From Xanthomonas fragariae (lineage in GTDB: Bacteria; Pseudomonadota; Gammaproteobacteria; Xanthomonadales; Xanthomonadaceae): a DNA stretch of 64,000 nt. How positions within the stretch are numbered: the stretch's first letter is position 1; each line of letters starts with the position of its first letter. The notes beneath the pieces are model-generated. The model ran no database searches, was not told the origin of the DNA, and worked only from the letters and a program-made list of their open reading frames with translations. Position numbers and translations under genes: made by a program. This document shows positions 28,567-40,386 of this stretch, piece after piece. Where the stretch lies: positions 3,162,001-3,226,000 of the forward strand of contig NZ_CP071955.1 in NCBI RefSeq assembly GCF_017603965.1, in the 5' to 3' direction.

Positions 28567-28701
28567 CAAGTGGGGGCACGCGCTGTCCGCTGCGGCAGAT
28601 GCGATCTGTCGGAACAGCCAGTTGTTGATGTCAGTGCGTGTGTGCTCGGATCAGCGCATCCGGATGACAGCGAGCGGCGACTTCCATACGTCAAGCACAG
28701 C

Positions 28702-31700
28702 TCAACTCCGCAACGCCGCCACCCGCTGCGACAACTTCTTCGCAGACACGCCCGACTTCGCACCCAGTTCCTGCGCGAAGACCGACACGCGCAGCTCTTC
28801 CAGACCCCAACGCAGCGATTGCCATTCCTCACGCTGCTGCAAGCCGCGCGCGGCTGCGTCGTCCAATGCATCCACGAACGGCTTGAGTTCGAGCATGCGT
28901 ACCTGGTCGCGGACCGGATCGCGCTTGGCCCGCTCGGTGCGCAGGATCATCGCCTTGAGGTAACGCGGATAATTGGCCAGCGCCTCGGCAGGTGTCTCGC
29001 GCAGAAAACCGGCGCGCACCAGCGCGCGCAGCTGCTGCTCCATATCGTCCAGATTGCCGCGCGCCCAGCCCATCAACGGCGCCTCCAGCAGCGGCTTGAG
29101 TTCGGCGACCGCATCGAGAATGCTTTCGGCCAGCTTCAGCCGTTTCATCGCCTCGCCGAACAGGCGCTTGATCGCATCGTCGCGGCGTTGGGCAAAGGCG
29201 CCCGGTTCGCGGATGGCGCCCAAGCCCTCAGCCAATACCGCATTGAGGGCGGCATCGACCAGATCGCCACGCAGGCGTTCCTGCGATTCGATTGCCGCAT
29301 ACAGCAGCCCAGTCTTGGGCGACACCGGCAATTGCTTGCGTGCCTGCTTGATCTTGTCGGCCAGCGCGATTTCCAGCAGCCGGCGCACGCCGTGTGGATG
29401 CGCCTTTGCCGCCTCATTGCGATCGGCGAAGATGCGTAGCGCCGCATCTTCGCCCTGATCCACCAGTGCAGGATATGCCGGCACACCGGCCTCGCCCGCC
29501 ACCTGCTCGGGGATCGGCGTGGCCGGAAAATCACGCAAGCCTTCAGCGGCCAAGGCACGGCCGGCACGCGCGGCAAACGCCTGAGCGGCACGCCCCCCGA
29601 AGCGCGCGCGCAGCCCATCCAGATCGCGCGATTCGGCCAGCACCTTGCTGTCGTCATCGCGCAAGCGCAGGTTCATCAGCAAGTGCGTGTCCAGCGATTC
29701 TTCGTCGAAGTCCAGCGCTGCCACCTGGGTGCCGGTGGCCTTGGTCAGAAAACGTGCCAGCTCGCCGCGGATATCGTCGGCAGAGGCGATGCTGTAGGCC
29801 TCATAGAACGCACGGCCGAAATCCGGCGCCGGCACATAATTGCGACGCTGCGCCTTGGGCAGGCTGCGAATCAATGCCGATGCCTTATCGGCAACGAAAC
29901 CCGGCGCAAGCCACGACAAGCGTGCCGGATCCAGCGCATTGAGCAGGTGCAGCGGCACATCCAGGGTGACGCCATCATCGATGGCGCCCGGCTCGAAGCG
30001 GTAATGCAACGGCAGCCGCGCATCGCCAAGCGGGAAATACTTCGGAAAGCGATCTGCCTCGCTGCCTTCGCCCGGCAGCAGATCGTTCAACGACCAATGC
30101 AGGCTGCGGCGCTTGTCCGGCGGTAATGTCTTCCACCATGCATCCAGCCCGCTGGCCGAATGCAGCTCGGCCGGAATGCGATCCAGATACCAGCGCGCCT
30201 GCCAGTCTTCATCGGCGACGATGCCGGCGCGGCGCAGCTTGGCTTCTTCCTCGCGCGCCTGCTCCAGCACCTTGAGGTTGTCGGCCACGAACGCCGCGCG
30301 CGTGTTGATCTCGCCAGTCACCAGACCCTGGCGCACGAACAGATCGTGCGCGGCGGGCGGGTCGATCTTGCCGAAATGCACCGGCTTTTTCGGCGCCAGC
30401 ACCAGCCCGAACAGACTGATCTGCTCGGACGCCACCACCTGCCCCTGCGCACGCGACCAATGCGGGTCGAAATGCTTGCGTGCCAGCAGATGCCCCAGCT
30501 CGGCGATCGCCCAGTCCGGCTCGATCGCCGCATTGGTCATGCCCCAGACTTTTTGCGTATCCAGCAGCGTGGCGGCCAGCATCCACGGCGGCGGTTTACG
30601 CGCCAATGCCGAGCCGGGGAACGGCACGAACCGGCGTTGCCTCGCGGCGAGAAAGTCGCCTTTTTCGGTGCGATGGCCGATCTGCGTGGGCAGGCCTGCC
30701 AGCAGCGCGCGATGCAAGGCCTGATACGCCGCTGCACGTTCGCGCTCGCTGGTAGATGCCGAGGCCTCGGCCGCTTCGGCCTGCTTGCTGGCAGCAGCAG
30801 AGGTGTGTTGTGCAGGTGGCGCACTCGGATCCGGCTTGCCTTCGCGCGCCAGCCGCGCAGCGCGATGCAGCTGCCCGCGCGTCGGCAGGTTTGCGTTGCG
30901 CCCATCCTCGCGCGCAGGCGCGTTGGCACCGGCCAGCAACGGCGCCAACATCACATTGGCCGGCTCTTCGCTCCAACCGAGTTGCTCGCATAGCAGCCGC
31001 AACTGCCGATGCAGCTCTCGCCACTCGCGCATGCGCAAAAAGCCCAGAAAATGCCGATTGCACCACTCGCGCAACTTGGACTGGGTGAGATCTTCGTGCA
31101 CCTGTCGGTACGCCTCCCACAAACGCAGGATGCCGACGAATTCCGAGCGCGCATCGGCAAACAGCGCATGTGCGTTGTCGGCGACCTCGCGTGCCTCAGG
31201 CGGGCGCTCGCGCGGATCCTGGATGCCCAAGAACGCGGCGATGACGATCATCTCGCGCAGGCAGCCATGTTGCTGGGCGGCCACCAGCATGCGTGCCAGC
31301 TTGACGTCCACCGGCAGGCGCGCCATCTGGCGGCCAATCGCAGTCAAGCGTCGTTCGGCATCGGTCGCACCCAGTTCCAACAATTGCTGCCAGCCATCGG
31401 CCACCGTACGCTCGTCGGGCACTTCCAGGAATGGGAAATCCTCGATCCGCCCCAGGCCCAACTGCAGCATGCGCAGGATCACGCCCGACAACGATGCCCG
31501 CCGGATTTCCGGGTCGGTAAACGCCGGCCGCGCGGCAAAGTCCGCTTCGGCATACAGGCGGTAGCAGATGCCCTCGGCAATGCGCCCGCAGCGGCCCATG
31601 CGCTGGTTGGCGCTGGCCTGCGAGATCGGCTCGATATGTAGACGGTCCAGCTTCTGGCGCGGGCTGTAGCGCTTGATCCGCGCAAAGCCCGGATCCACCA

Positions 31701-32823
31701 CATAACGGATGCGCGGCACCGTCAGCGAGGTTTCGGCCACGTTGGTGGCCAGCACTAGGCGCCGACGCGGGCCCGGGTTGAACACCCGATCCTGATCGGC
31801 CGCCGACAGCCGCGCGTACAGCGGCACCACTTCGGTTTCGCGGTATTTGCGCTGTTCCAGCGACTGATGTGCATCGCGAATCTCGCGCTCGCCCGGCAAG
31901 AACATCAGCACATCGCCGCGCGGGTCGATGCGGGTGATTTCATCGATCGCCGCAACGATCGCATCGTTGACAGTGCGCTCGCCATCGCGGCCGTTGCTCT
32001 GCTCGCCATCGCCGCTATCGCCCACCTCGCCTTCGAGCGGGCGGTAGCGTACTTCGACCGGGAAGGTGCGGCCTTCCACATTGATCACTGGCGCATTGTC
32101 GAAATGCTGCGCGAAGCGCTCGGTATCGATGGTGGCCGAGGTCACGATCAGCTTGAGATCGGAGCGCTTTTGCAGCAGCTGCTTGAGATAACCCAACAGG
32201 AAATCGATGTTGAGGCTGCGCTCGTGCGCCTCGTCCACGATGATGGTGTCGTAGGCTGAAAGCCAGCGGTCGCTGGCGATCTCGGCCAGCAGGATACCGT
32301 CGGTCATGAACTTGATCCGCGACTGCTCGCTCACCCGGTCGGTGAAGCGCACCTGGAAGCCGACCGTCGTGCCCAACGGCGTCTTCAACTCGTCGGCAAC
32401 GCGCGCAGCCACGGCACGCGCGGCGATCCGGCGCGGCTGGGTGCAACCGATCATGCCGGCAGCACCGCGCCCGGCCGCCAGACACAGCTTGGGCAGCTGG
32501 GTGGTCTTGCCCGAGCCGGTTTCGCCGGCAATAACCACCACTGGATGGTCACGGATCAGCGCGATGATGCGCTCGGCCTCGCGCGCGATCGGTAGCTGCA
32601 TGTCCAGCGTGATGTCAGGCTGCTGCTCGGCACGCGCCTGGCGCTGCGCCTGCGATGCCGCCAGCGCCTGCTCGAAGGCTTCACGCATTTGCGGGTTGCC
32701 GGGCTTGCCCTGCCAGCGCGACCATAAACCGAGCAACCGGCCGCGGTCACGGCTCATCGCGCCATCGACGGCCCGGCGGCGCTCACGCAAGGTGTTGGCA
32801 AGGTCGGTGTCGATAGCGCTCAT
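28702..32823 (-). CDS. hrpA: HrpA, DEAH-box ATP-dependent RNA helicase
   Basis: 1373-residue helicase close in length to E. coli HrpA (1300). Walker A is VVIAGETGSGKTTQLPKLCL, the DEAH box DTIIVDEAHERSLNIDFLLG, and motif III is SAT (IVTSATIDTERFAQHF). Motif VI is QRMGRCGRI. HA2, OB-fold and a long C-terminal domain of the HrpA type follow. It acts on RNA, including rescue of stalled ribosomes in E. coli. The name is unrelated to the hrp type III secretion genes. The ATG at 32823 starts 90 bp from the divergent dps gene. Confidence 0.97.
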   Translation of the reverse strand: MSAIDTDLANTLRERRRAVDGAMSRDRGRLLGLWSRWQGKPGNPQMREAFEQALAASQAQRQARAEQQPDITLDMQLPIAREAERIIALIRDHPVVVIAGETGSGKTTQLPKLCLAAGRGAAGMIGCTQPRRIAARAVAARVADELKTPLGTTVGFQVRFTDRVSEQSRIKFMTDGILLAEIASDRWLSAYDTIIVDEAHERSLNIDFLLGYLKQLLQKRSDLKLIVTSATIDTERFAQHFDNAPVINVEGRTFPVEVRYRPLEGEVGDSGDGEQSNGRDGERTVNDAIVAAIDEITRIDPRGDVLMFLPGEREIRDAHQSLEQRKYRETEVVPLYARLSAADQDRVFNPGPRRRLVLATNVAETSLTVPRIRYVVDPGFARIKRYSPRQKLDRLHIEPISQASANQRMGRCGRIAEGICYRLYAEADFAARPAFTDPEIRRASLSGVILRMLQLGLGRIEDFPFLEVPDERTVADGWQQLLELGATDAERRLTAIGRQMARLPVDVKLARMLVAAQQHGCLREMIVIAAFLGIQDPRERPPEAREVADNAHALFADARSEFVGILRLWEAYRQVHEDLTQSKLREWCNRHFLGFLRMREWRELHRQLRLLCEQLGWSEEPANVMLAPLLAGANAPAREDGRNANLPTRGQLHRAARLAREGKPDPSAPPAQHTSAAASKQAEAAEASASTSERERAAAYQALHRALLAGLPTQIGHRTEKGDFLAARQRRFVPFPGSALARKPPPWMLAATLLDTQKVWGMTNAAIEPDWAIAELGHLLARKHFDPHWSRAQGQVVASEQISLFGLVLAPKKPVHFGKIDPPAAHDLFVRQGLVTGEINTRAAFVADNLKVLEQAREEEAKLRRAGIVADEDWQARWYLDRIPAELHSASGLDAWWKTLPPDKRRSLHWSLNDLLPGEGSEADRFPKYFPLGDARLPLHYRFEPGAIDDGVTLDVPLHLLNALDPARLSWLAPGFVADKASALIRSLPKAQRRNYVPAPDFGRAFYEAYSIASADDIRGELARFLTKATGTQVAALDFDEESLDTHLLMNLRLRDDDSKVLAESRDLDGLRARFGGRAAQAFAARAGRALAAEGLRDFPATPIPEQVAGEAGVPAYPALVDQGEDAALRIFADRNEAAKAHPHGVRRLLEIALADKIKQARKQLPVSPKTGLLYAAIESQERLRGDLVDAALNAVLAEGLGAIREPGAFAQRRDDAIKRLFGEAMKRLKLAESILDAVAELKPLLEAPLMGWARGNLDDMEQQLRALVRAGFLRETPAEALANYPRYLKAMILRTERAKRDPVRDQVRMLELKPFVDALDDAAARGLQQREEWQSLRWGLEELRVSVFAQELGAKSGVSAKKLSQRVAALRS

Positions 32824-32913
32824 TGATTGAAAAATGTGAAAGATTGAATGACAGGTGATCCTTTAGCTTGTCTATTGTGACGCCACATCAGTTCCCTCAG
32901 GAGAACCCTCCCT

Positions 32914-33471
32914 ATGTCCAAGAAAAAGAACGCCAACAAGCCCGTCGTCATCCATGACGCATTAGACGCGCTGCCGGTTGCTGCTGCGTCGGCGCCACAG
33001 ATCGATATCGGGATCAAGGACAGCGATCGCAAGCAGATCTCCGACGGTCTGGCGCGCTACATGGCTGACGCCTTCACGTTGTATCTGAAGACCCACAACT
33101 TCCATTGGAACGTCACCGGGTCGATGTTCAACTCGCTGCACACCATGTTCGAGACCCAGTACACCGAGCAGTGGGCCGCCCTGGACGAAGTGGCAGAGCG
33201 CATCCGCGCTCTGGGCTATAACGCACCGGGCTCGTACCGCGAATTCGTCGCACTCACCTCGATCGCCGAAGAGCCGGGCCAGAGCGACAGCGCCGACTGG
33301 CGTGAAATGGTGCGCCAGCTGGTCAGCGGCAACGAAGCGGTGTGCCGCACCGCGCGCAAGGTGCTGGGCACCGCCGACGACGCCGGCGACGACCCAACCG
33401 TAGACCTGCTGACCCAGCGTCTGCAAACCCACGAGAAGTACGCGTGGATGCTGCGCTCCTTACTGCAGTAA
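32914..33471 (+). CDS. dps: Dps-family DNA-binding ferritin-like protein
   Basis: 185 residues. A Lys/Asn-rich N-terminal tail (MSKKKNANKPVVIHDALDAL) is of the type used for DNA binding. The ferritin-like helix bundle has the Dps ferroxidase signature THNFHWNVTGSMFNSLH and TEQWAALDEVAERIRALG. It stores iron and protects DNA from peroxide. A strong AGGAGAA ribosome-binding site precedes the ATG. Confidence 0.95.
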   Translation: MSKKKNANKPVVIHDALDALPVAAASAPQIDIGIKDSDRKQISDGLARYMADAFTLYLKTHNFHWNVTGSMFNSLHTMFETQYTEQWAALDEVAERIRALGYNAPGSYREFVALTSIAEEPGQSDSADWREMVRQLVSGNEAVCRTARKVLGTADDAGDDPTVDLLTQRLQTHEKYAWMLRSLLQ

Positions 33472-33594
33472 CGCGCCGCTTTTGTTAGCGCGCGGCCATC
33501 TCGGGTACTGATCAGCACAAACGTTTTCTGATCAGCACTGGCTTTCAGACCCCGGGCAGCCCCTCTCCCGCTCGGGACCTCGGTCCCCTTCATT

Positions 33595-33800
33595 GGGAGA
33601 GCCACTGTCTTGATCAACTGGCGGCGCTGGCCGCCAGTTGATCGCGCAGCTTGGCCTTGACAATGACCACATGGTTGCGCTTGGCCGCCACAATGGCGAC
33701 CTTGCCCGCTTTGCTTTATGCACGTAGCCGCTGGTAAAGGGCGCACAGGGTGGGGTTGAAGCGCACCGCTACCAGCTGCACCGCCGGATTGGGATGAGGG
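33595..33800 (-). pseudogene. Remnant of IS110-family transposase C-terminus
   Basis: The minus strand reads NPAVQLVAVRFNPTLCALYQ RLRA, then a stop, then KAGKVAIVAAKRNHVVIVKA KLRDQLAA. This is the pattern of the IS110/IS1111 C-terminus (NPxLRAFYQRLxAxGKPxKVALxAxMRKLLxIxNAMLRDQ). About 60 codons remain, with an in-frame stop and no ends. At its downstream edge (33612-33643) lies a perfect 14-bp inverted repeat with a 4-base loop, starting GATCAACTGGCGGC. Confidence 0.6.
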
Positions 33801-33955
33801 TACGCGCGACGCCTCGTGTCTGTTCAATCACACAACACTTGACACGCACGCTAATTGCCCAACCCACCGCATCACGGCAATCCCTGACGCGCCAGCACAC
33901 ACCGCCGCCGACCAGAAGCCCGACCAGGACCTGACCCGCGCGGTATCCTAGGCGG

Positions 33956-35758
<1,803 letters not shown>

Positions 35759-35896
35759 TGCAACCGCGTATGTCAGCGCAGTGCCGACGCTGGCATAAAA
35801 TTCCGCAGGATCGACAGCGCGCATTCAATCAGCCGTTGCTAGCTTCACCCTGCGAGCTGGCACGCGCTGCCAGGCCCTCTTAGTAGAGTACAGCCG

Positions 35897-36379
35897 ATGA
35901 AACGCAGCCTGATTTTCTTGGTCGCTCTGTTCGCCGCCGGCAGCGCCCTCGCCCAAGCCAGCGATGGCGGCGCCGAGCCGGTGACGCCGCGCTCGCTTGA
36001 CCTGAGCGTTCCGCAAGCGCCGGTGCAGTACCGCTCCGACCCCGAATACAGCACCGACCCGCCAGGCACCTTCTACGGTGACAAGAGCGGCCCCAAGCCT
36101 GCATTGGCACGCCCTAGCGCTGCGTCCATCGCCGCCGAGCGCGCCGAGCAATGCCAGGGCAAGCTGCACGGCGCGGTCGAAACCGGCATGGGATACTCCA
36201 ATCGCCTTGGCAACAGCAACTGGCAGGCGGTCAATCTCAATTCCTGCAAGACCTATTACGACGACGATGGAAAGGCGCACCAGATCGGTGTCAGCATCAG
36301 TGTCGGACGTGACGAAGGCTCAATATTCGGCCCGCACTACGGGCCCGGCGGTTATGGTTCGGATCCGTTCGGTCGGTAA
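35897..36379 (+). CDS. Secreted hypothetical protein
   Basis: 160 residues with a type I signal peptide (MKRSLIFLVALFAAGSALA, cleavage before QAS). The mature part is Pro/Ser/Gly-rich at first (DPEYSTDPPGTFYGDKSGPK), then has two cysteines (AEQCQGKLHG, LNSCKTYYDDDGK) that may pair. The C-terminal end is glycine/tyrosine-rich (GPHYGPGGYGSDPFGR). No family is recognised. It lies 138 bp downstream of recQ with its own ribosome-binding region. Confidence 0.75.
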   Translation: MKRSLIFLVALFAAGSALAQASDGGAEPVTPRSLDLSVPQAPVQYRSDPEYSTDPPGTFYGDKSGPKPALARPSAASIAAERAEQCQGKLHGAVETGMGYSNRLGNSNWQAVNLNSCKTYYDDDGKAHQIGVSISVGRDEGSIFGPHYGPGGYGSDPFGR

Positions 36380-36457
36380 TCACACGGCTCCGTCTGCGTT
36401 GACGGAGGGTTCACTGCCGCATCGCTGAAGATGCGGTTTGCCTTACGAGACGTGCTC

Positions 36458-36862
36458 ATGTCGCAGATCAAGGAACGGCCGGTTGTATTCGTTGTCGAAG
36501 ATGGCGACGGCACCCGACAACTTAGCTGCCTTGTGCTGGAAAGCTACGGTTTCACTTGCCGCAGCGCCGGTTCTATCGAAGAGGCGTTGACCCTGATCGA
36601 AAGTGACCCACGCGTCGATGTGTTGTTCTCCGATATCCACTTTCCGGGCGGTCTGACCGGCGTGGATCTGGCCGTCAAAACCGCGCACGCACCATACAAT
36701 TTGGCAGTGCTGCTGACCTCCGGCCTGGCAGTCGAATATGTGGAAGAGATTCTGCCCGACGGCGTGGCCTTCCTGGAAAAGCCCTACACTCCCGAACAAT
36801 TGCTGACCGCGATCCGCAGCGTAATGGCCAAGCACCGGGTGATTGCTACCCCGGTCGCGTAA
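36458..36862 (+). CDS. Stand-alone response regulator receiver protein
   Basis: 134 residues from the ATG at 36458, which gives the usual receiver N-terminus (VVFVVEDGDGTRQLS). Acidic pocket E14/D15, phospho-acceptor D59 (LFSDIHFPGGLTGVDLA), Thr/Ser in VLLTSGL and Lys in FLEKPYTPEQLL. No output domain and no adjacent kinase, so the partner is unknown; many such proteins pair with hybrid kinases elsewhere. Confidence 0.88.
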   Translation: MSQIKERPVVFVVEDGDGTRQLSCLVLESYGFTCRSAGSIEEALTLIESDPRVDVLFSDIHFPGGLTGVDLAVKTAHAPYNLAVLLTSGLAVEYVEEILPDGVAFLEKPYTPEQLLTAIRSVMAKHRVIATPVA

Positions 36863-37606
36863 TGCTGGCAGCCGCGACTGGACGGCAGCCCACGGTCCCG
36901 GTATGAAATGCCAGATGGTCGGACCGATTCGACCGTGGTGCGCGCCCAGAGCATCAGCAGTGGCTCGATTGCGGGCGGGTTCAGGCCACCACTGCCACGC
37001 GATTTAGTGGCGTCTGCAACAGTGGCAGTATCGTGCAGATCGACTGTTCCGGCTTCCGCTGCACCTCGACCTTCCAGTGAATTGGACTTACGCGCGCGTC
37101 CTTCCATGCAAGCTTGTGTCGTGTTTCTCTGAGCGCGCGCGATTCAACTCAACGTTTGCAAAAGACCCGCTGGCGACCGCTCACTATCAGGTCCCTAAAG
37201 TCGAGCATATGTTTCGAAGGTCTCCTGCCTGCTTGCCGATCTTTGCAATCGAACGTCGTTGTGGATGCCTGACGCACCCTCTTTGCACATCCGCCGAATG
37301 AGCTTATGAAAGCCTGCTTGACCGATACCTAAAACGCAGCTGTTACGGCAATTTTCCGACTGGAAACTCACAAACTCCGCGATTGCCTCACCACCGGCAT
37401 GGTTCGATCGTGTCCGCATCAAAAGACGTGGAGCAAGCCGACTCTTGCTGAGCAAACGCCATTGCAGCCGTGACGCAGCGCTCTTGCGTTGCTGCAGACG
37501 ACCCCGTCGGCGCACGAATGCAGCGTATTTCACACGATCAAGCAGACCGCTCGCTAGGCTAAAGCGAGTGCAGCGCTCGGCTGCGGAAGACCTTCGGGAG
37601 ATCCTT
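36863..37606. other. 740-bp stretch without a convincing gene
   Basis: Only short open frames are seen, with no domain, ribosome-binding site or codon pattern to support them. The base composition is lower in GC than the neighbouring core genes. It may contain the promoter of the small membrane peptide gene at 37607, but no clear -35/-10 pair is evident. Confidence 0.4.
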
Positions 37607-37717
37607 ATGGGCGACAATTCGTTTCTATCGTCGGCCTTCATCATTTTGGTCATCGGTGTCATTGCCGTTGTGCTATTGCTGGTGACGCGCGCCAAGAAAA
37701 AACGCAACAAAAAGTAA
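37607..37717 (+). CDS. Small single-span membrane protein (36 residues)
   Basis: MGDNSFLSSAFIILVIGVIA VVLLLVTRAKKKRNKK. The ATG follows GGGAG at a proper distance. One hydrophobic span (about 9-27) is followed by a strongly basic tail (KKKRNKK), giving an N-out/C-in topology by the positive-inside rule. It is a free-standing gene just before the IS cluster. No family is recognised. The clean gene structure (ribosome-binding site, span, charged tail) argues against a chance frame. Confidence 0.6.
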   Translation: MGDNSFLSSAFIILVIGVIAVVLLLVTRAKKKRNKK

Positions 37718-38054
37718 TCGATTGGGCATGGAACGCGCGACTCATCTTGCGCTCCATGCGCAGTGGCGGTGCAATGCAGATCAGTCAGGCGTCGGTCCAC
37801 TCATGAGCGCTGCTCTTAATCCTACTGTGTCATTAAATCCGCAGATGCGGAGGCATCCCGTCAAGTAGTGCCGCTGCGATGTCCATGGCGATTGTCCAGC
37901 GCAGCGTCGCGATCGAGTCGCTCGCGTGGCGCTGGGCGCGCGATTGCCTTGCCGCGCGGTCGGTAATTCTCGGGTAAGGGAGATTCCGCGCATTCCGAGG
38001 GTTTTTTTAGGATTAGAACGTGTTCAAAGTCTTCCCTGCGTATGGGAACCTAGG

Positions 38055-38990
38055 TGTTCAGTCCCGGCATTAGATGGATCGGATTCACCTTGAACCGCTC
38101 GGGCTCGGATGTCCACTGTTTGCAGATGAATTCGTACGGTGTCAGACTCTTCAGGGCTTTGAGTCTGCGAGCGAAGTTGTAGGCGTCGATGAAGTTGGCC
38201 AAATGCTGTTGCAGTTGTGCGTGGTCGTCGTAATGGAAGCGTTTGACAGTGGCTTGCTTGATCGTCCGATTCATCCGCTCGACCTGCCCGTTGGTCCAGG
38301 GATGCTTGACCTTGGTCAGGCGATGTTCGATGCCGTGCTCCTCGCAGAGGCGACTGAAGAGATGCACGAAGGCGTAGCGGTCGGAACTGCGGTTGGTGAA
38401 CTGGATGCCGTTATCCGTCAGAACCGTATGCAGGGTGTAGGGCACCGCCTGAATCACATTGCGCAGGAACTCAGCTTGTTGGCCGAGGGATGAAGCTCGG
38501 TGAGCGCAAACTTGGACGTTCTGTCGATGGCCACGAACAGATAGAGCTTGCCCTGGGCCGTCTGCAGCTCTGCGATGTCGATGTGGAAGTAGCCAATCGG
38601 ATAGTGCTTGAACTGCTTTTTGGCAGGTTTGTTGCCTTTGATGTCTGGCAGTCGCGAGATGTCATGGCGCTGCAGGCAGCGGTGCAATGATGAGCGCGTC
38701 AGATGCCGGATGCTCGGCTGCAGTGCGTGGAGACAGTCGTCCAGCGGCAGCAATGTGTGCCTGCGGAAGGCGACGATCGCCGCCTCATCCTCAATGGACA
38801 ACACCGTGGAACGTGGGTGCGTCGGCCCAGTTGGCAGATCCGCAACCGAACTGCGCTTCTTCCACTTCGCCACCGTCTTTTGATTGATGCCGTAGCGCTT
38901 GGAAAGCGCTCTCAGGCTCTCTTGACTCTGTTGTATCGCTCGACGGATCGCCTCTGTCGTGGTGGCGCTCCCATGCAGAACCTGGCCCAT
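38055..38990 (-). pseudogene. IS481-family transposase, frameshifted (copy A)
   Basis: The first part (from ATG 38990, after GGAAGG) encodes the N-terminal helix-turn-helix (MGQVLHGSATTTEAIRRAIQ, ALSKRYGINQKTVAKWKKRS) and the start of the DDE domain (YFHIDIAELQTAQGKLYLFV). It breaks after HPSANKL. The second frame continues NVIQAVPYTLHTVLTDNGIQ FTN to KHPWTNGQVERMNRTIKQAT. Read together these restore a full rve-type integrase core, so one frameshift (near 38480) separates the two parts. The same shift is present in copy B. Confidence 0.82.
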
Positions 38991-39046
38991 AGTGCTTCCT
39001 TCCATTCGAGGGAAAATAATGCACCATCAAAGCCTGGGATCAAACA
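38055..39046 (-). mobile_element. IS481-family element, copy A
   Basis: 992 bp with imperfect inverted repeats TGTTCAGTCCCGGCATTAGATGG (left; first 20 bases TGTTCAGTCCCGGCATTAGA) and the mirror of TGTTTGATCCCAGGCTTTGA (right). It differs from copy B (44458-45449) at only a few positions noticed by eye (for example a C/A within the first 40 bases). The left flank ...AACCTAGG is the interrupted IS5-family element; the right flank TCTAACACC belongs to the acquired segment. Confidence 0.88.
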
Positions 39047-39172
39047 TCTAACACCCGCCGAGTTCCGCGATCAATATCGACCGCAGACCTCTAATTTTAG
39101 CTGGCATTGAATTGTGGGGAGTCGACAAATGATTGAACCGCCCCGGGATTTCGGGAGGCTGTTTGGTTTGAG

Positions 39173-40057
39173 TCACGCCGCTTTGGCGTAACCGGCCTGT
39201 TGTCGATAGTAAGCCTCTTCGGCTTCCGCTGGCGGAATGTTCCCGATCGACCCCAGCAAGCGTTTGTGGTTGTACCAGTCCACCCAATCCAGCGTGGCCA
39301 GTTCCACATCCTGGCGGTTGCGCCACGCGCGCCGGTGGATCACCTCGGCCTTGTACAACCCGTTGATCGTCTCGGCCAACGCGTTGTCATAGCTATCGCC
39401 CACGCTGCCCACCGACGGCTCGATCCCGGCGTCGGCCAGCCGCTCGGTGTAGCGGATCGACACATACTGCACGCCGCGGTCGGAGTGGTGGATCAGGCCG
39501 CCTTCGGTTGGACGACGCGCATGCAGCGCCTGCTCCAGCGCGTCCAGCACGAAGTCCGTGTGCGCCGTCTGCGACACCTTCCAGCCCACGATCCGCCGTG
39601 CGTACACGTCGATCACGAAGGCCACGTACACGAACCCGGCCCAGGTCGAGACATACGTGAAGTCGCTGACCCACAGTCGGTTCGGCGACGGCGCATGGAA
39701 CTGTCGGTTCACCTTGTCCAGCGGGCACGGCCGCTTGTCGCTGATCGTGGTCTTGACCACCTTCCCGCGTACCACGCCGCGCAGGCCAAGTGCGCCCATC
39801 AGTCGCTCCACCGTGCAGCGGGCCACCGCATAGCCCTCGCGCTTGAGCTGCCGCCAGACCTTGCGCACGCCGTACACCTGTCGGTTCTGCTCCCATACCC
39901 GCCGGATCTGCGGGCGCAGCGCCTGGTCCTTCCACCAGCGGTTCGGGCGCAAGTTCGCGTCCGCTTCCCGCTGCGCGTGGCGGTAATACGTCGACGGGGC
40001 AACCTGCAGCACCTTGCAGATTGGCTCGACCCCGTGAACATCGCAATGTTCGGTCAC
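39173..40057 (-). CDS. IS3-family transposase OrfB (DDE integrase)
   Basis: 294 residues. HTH_21 part (APSTYYRHAQREADANLRPN), then the DDE core: LWVSDFTYVSTWAGFVYVAF (first Asp), HHSDRGVQYVSIRYTERLAD (second Asp) and the terminal Glu in ALAETINGLYKAEVIHRRAW. It is normally produced by fusion with OrfA through ribosomal frameshifting. It appears intact, starting at a GTG, so the element may be active. Confidence 0.93.
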   Translation of the reverse strand: MTEHCDVHGVEPICKVLQVAPSTYYRHAQREADANLRPNRWWKDQALRPQIRRVWEQNRQVYGVRKVWRQLKREGYAVARCTVERLMGALGLRGVVRGKVVKTTISDKRPCPLDKVNRQFHAPSPNRLWVSDFTYVSTWAGFVYVAFVIDVYARRIVGWKVSQTAHTDFVLDALEQALHARRPTEGGLIHHSDRGVQYVSIRYTERLADAGIEPSVGSVGDSYDNALAETINGLYKAEVIHRRAWRNRQDVELATLDWVDWYNHKRLLGSIGNIPPAEAEEAYYRQQAGYAKAA

Positions 40058-40065
40058 GAACGTGG

Positions 40066-40386
40066 TCAGGGCTTGAAGCGGCGGTCGAGCTCCGCCTGGG
40101 CAAAATACGCGCTGGCCTTGCGCAGGATCTCGTTGGCTTGCCTCAGCTCGCGCACTTCGCGTTCCAGCGCTTTCATCCGCGTCCGCTCGTCCGTCGTCAG
40201 CCCCTGACGCTTGCCGGCATCACGCTCGGCCTGACGCACCCAGTTGCACAGCGTCTGCGACGAACAGCCAATCTTCCCGGCAATCGATTCGATCGCCGCC
40301 CACTGCGAGCCGTACTCGCCCTGATGCTCCCGCACCAGCCGAACCGCGCGCTCTCGCACTTCCGGTGAATATTTCGTCTTGCTCAT
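40066..40386 (-). CDS. IS3-family transposase OrfA (helix-turn-helix)
   Basis: 106 residues. Helix-turn-helix ([40 protein letters not shown]), then a leucine-zipper-like coiled coil ([33 protein letters not shown]). It binds the element's ends. It precedes orfB by 8 bp in a different frame. Confidence 0.92.
   Translation of the reverse strand: MSKTKYSPEVRERAVRLVREHQGEYGSQWAAIESIAGKIGCSSQTLCNWVRQAERDAGKRQGLTTDERTRMKALEREVRELRQANEILRKASAYFAQAELDRRFKP

Noticed and set aside
28702..32823. hrpA as a type III secretion (hrp) pilin gene
   Set aside because: The protein is a 1373-residue DEAH RNA helicase; only the name is shared.
37195..37800. Minus-strand frame of 201 codons
   Set aside because: Antisense to the small membrane peptide gene, no ribosome-binding site and no recognisable domain.
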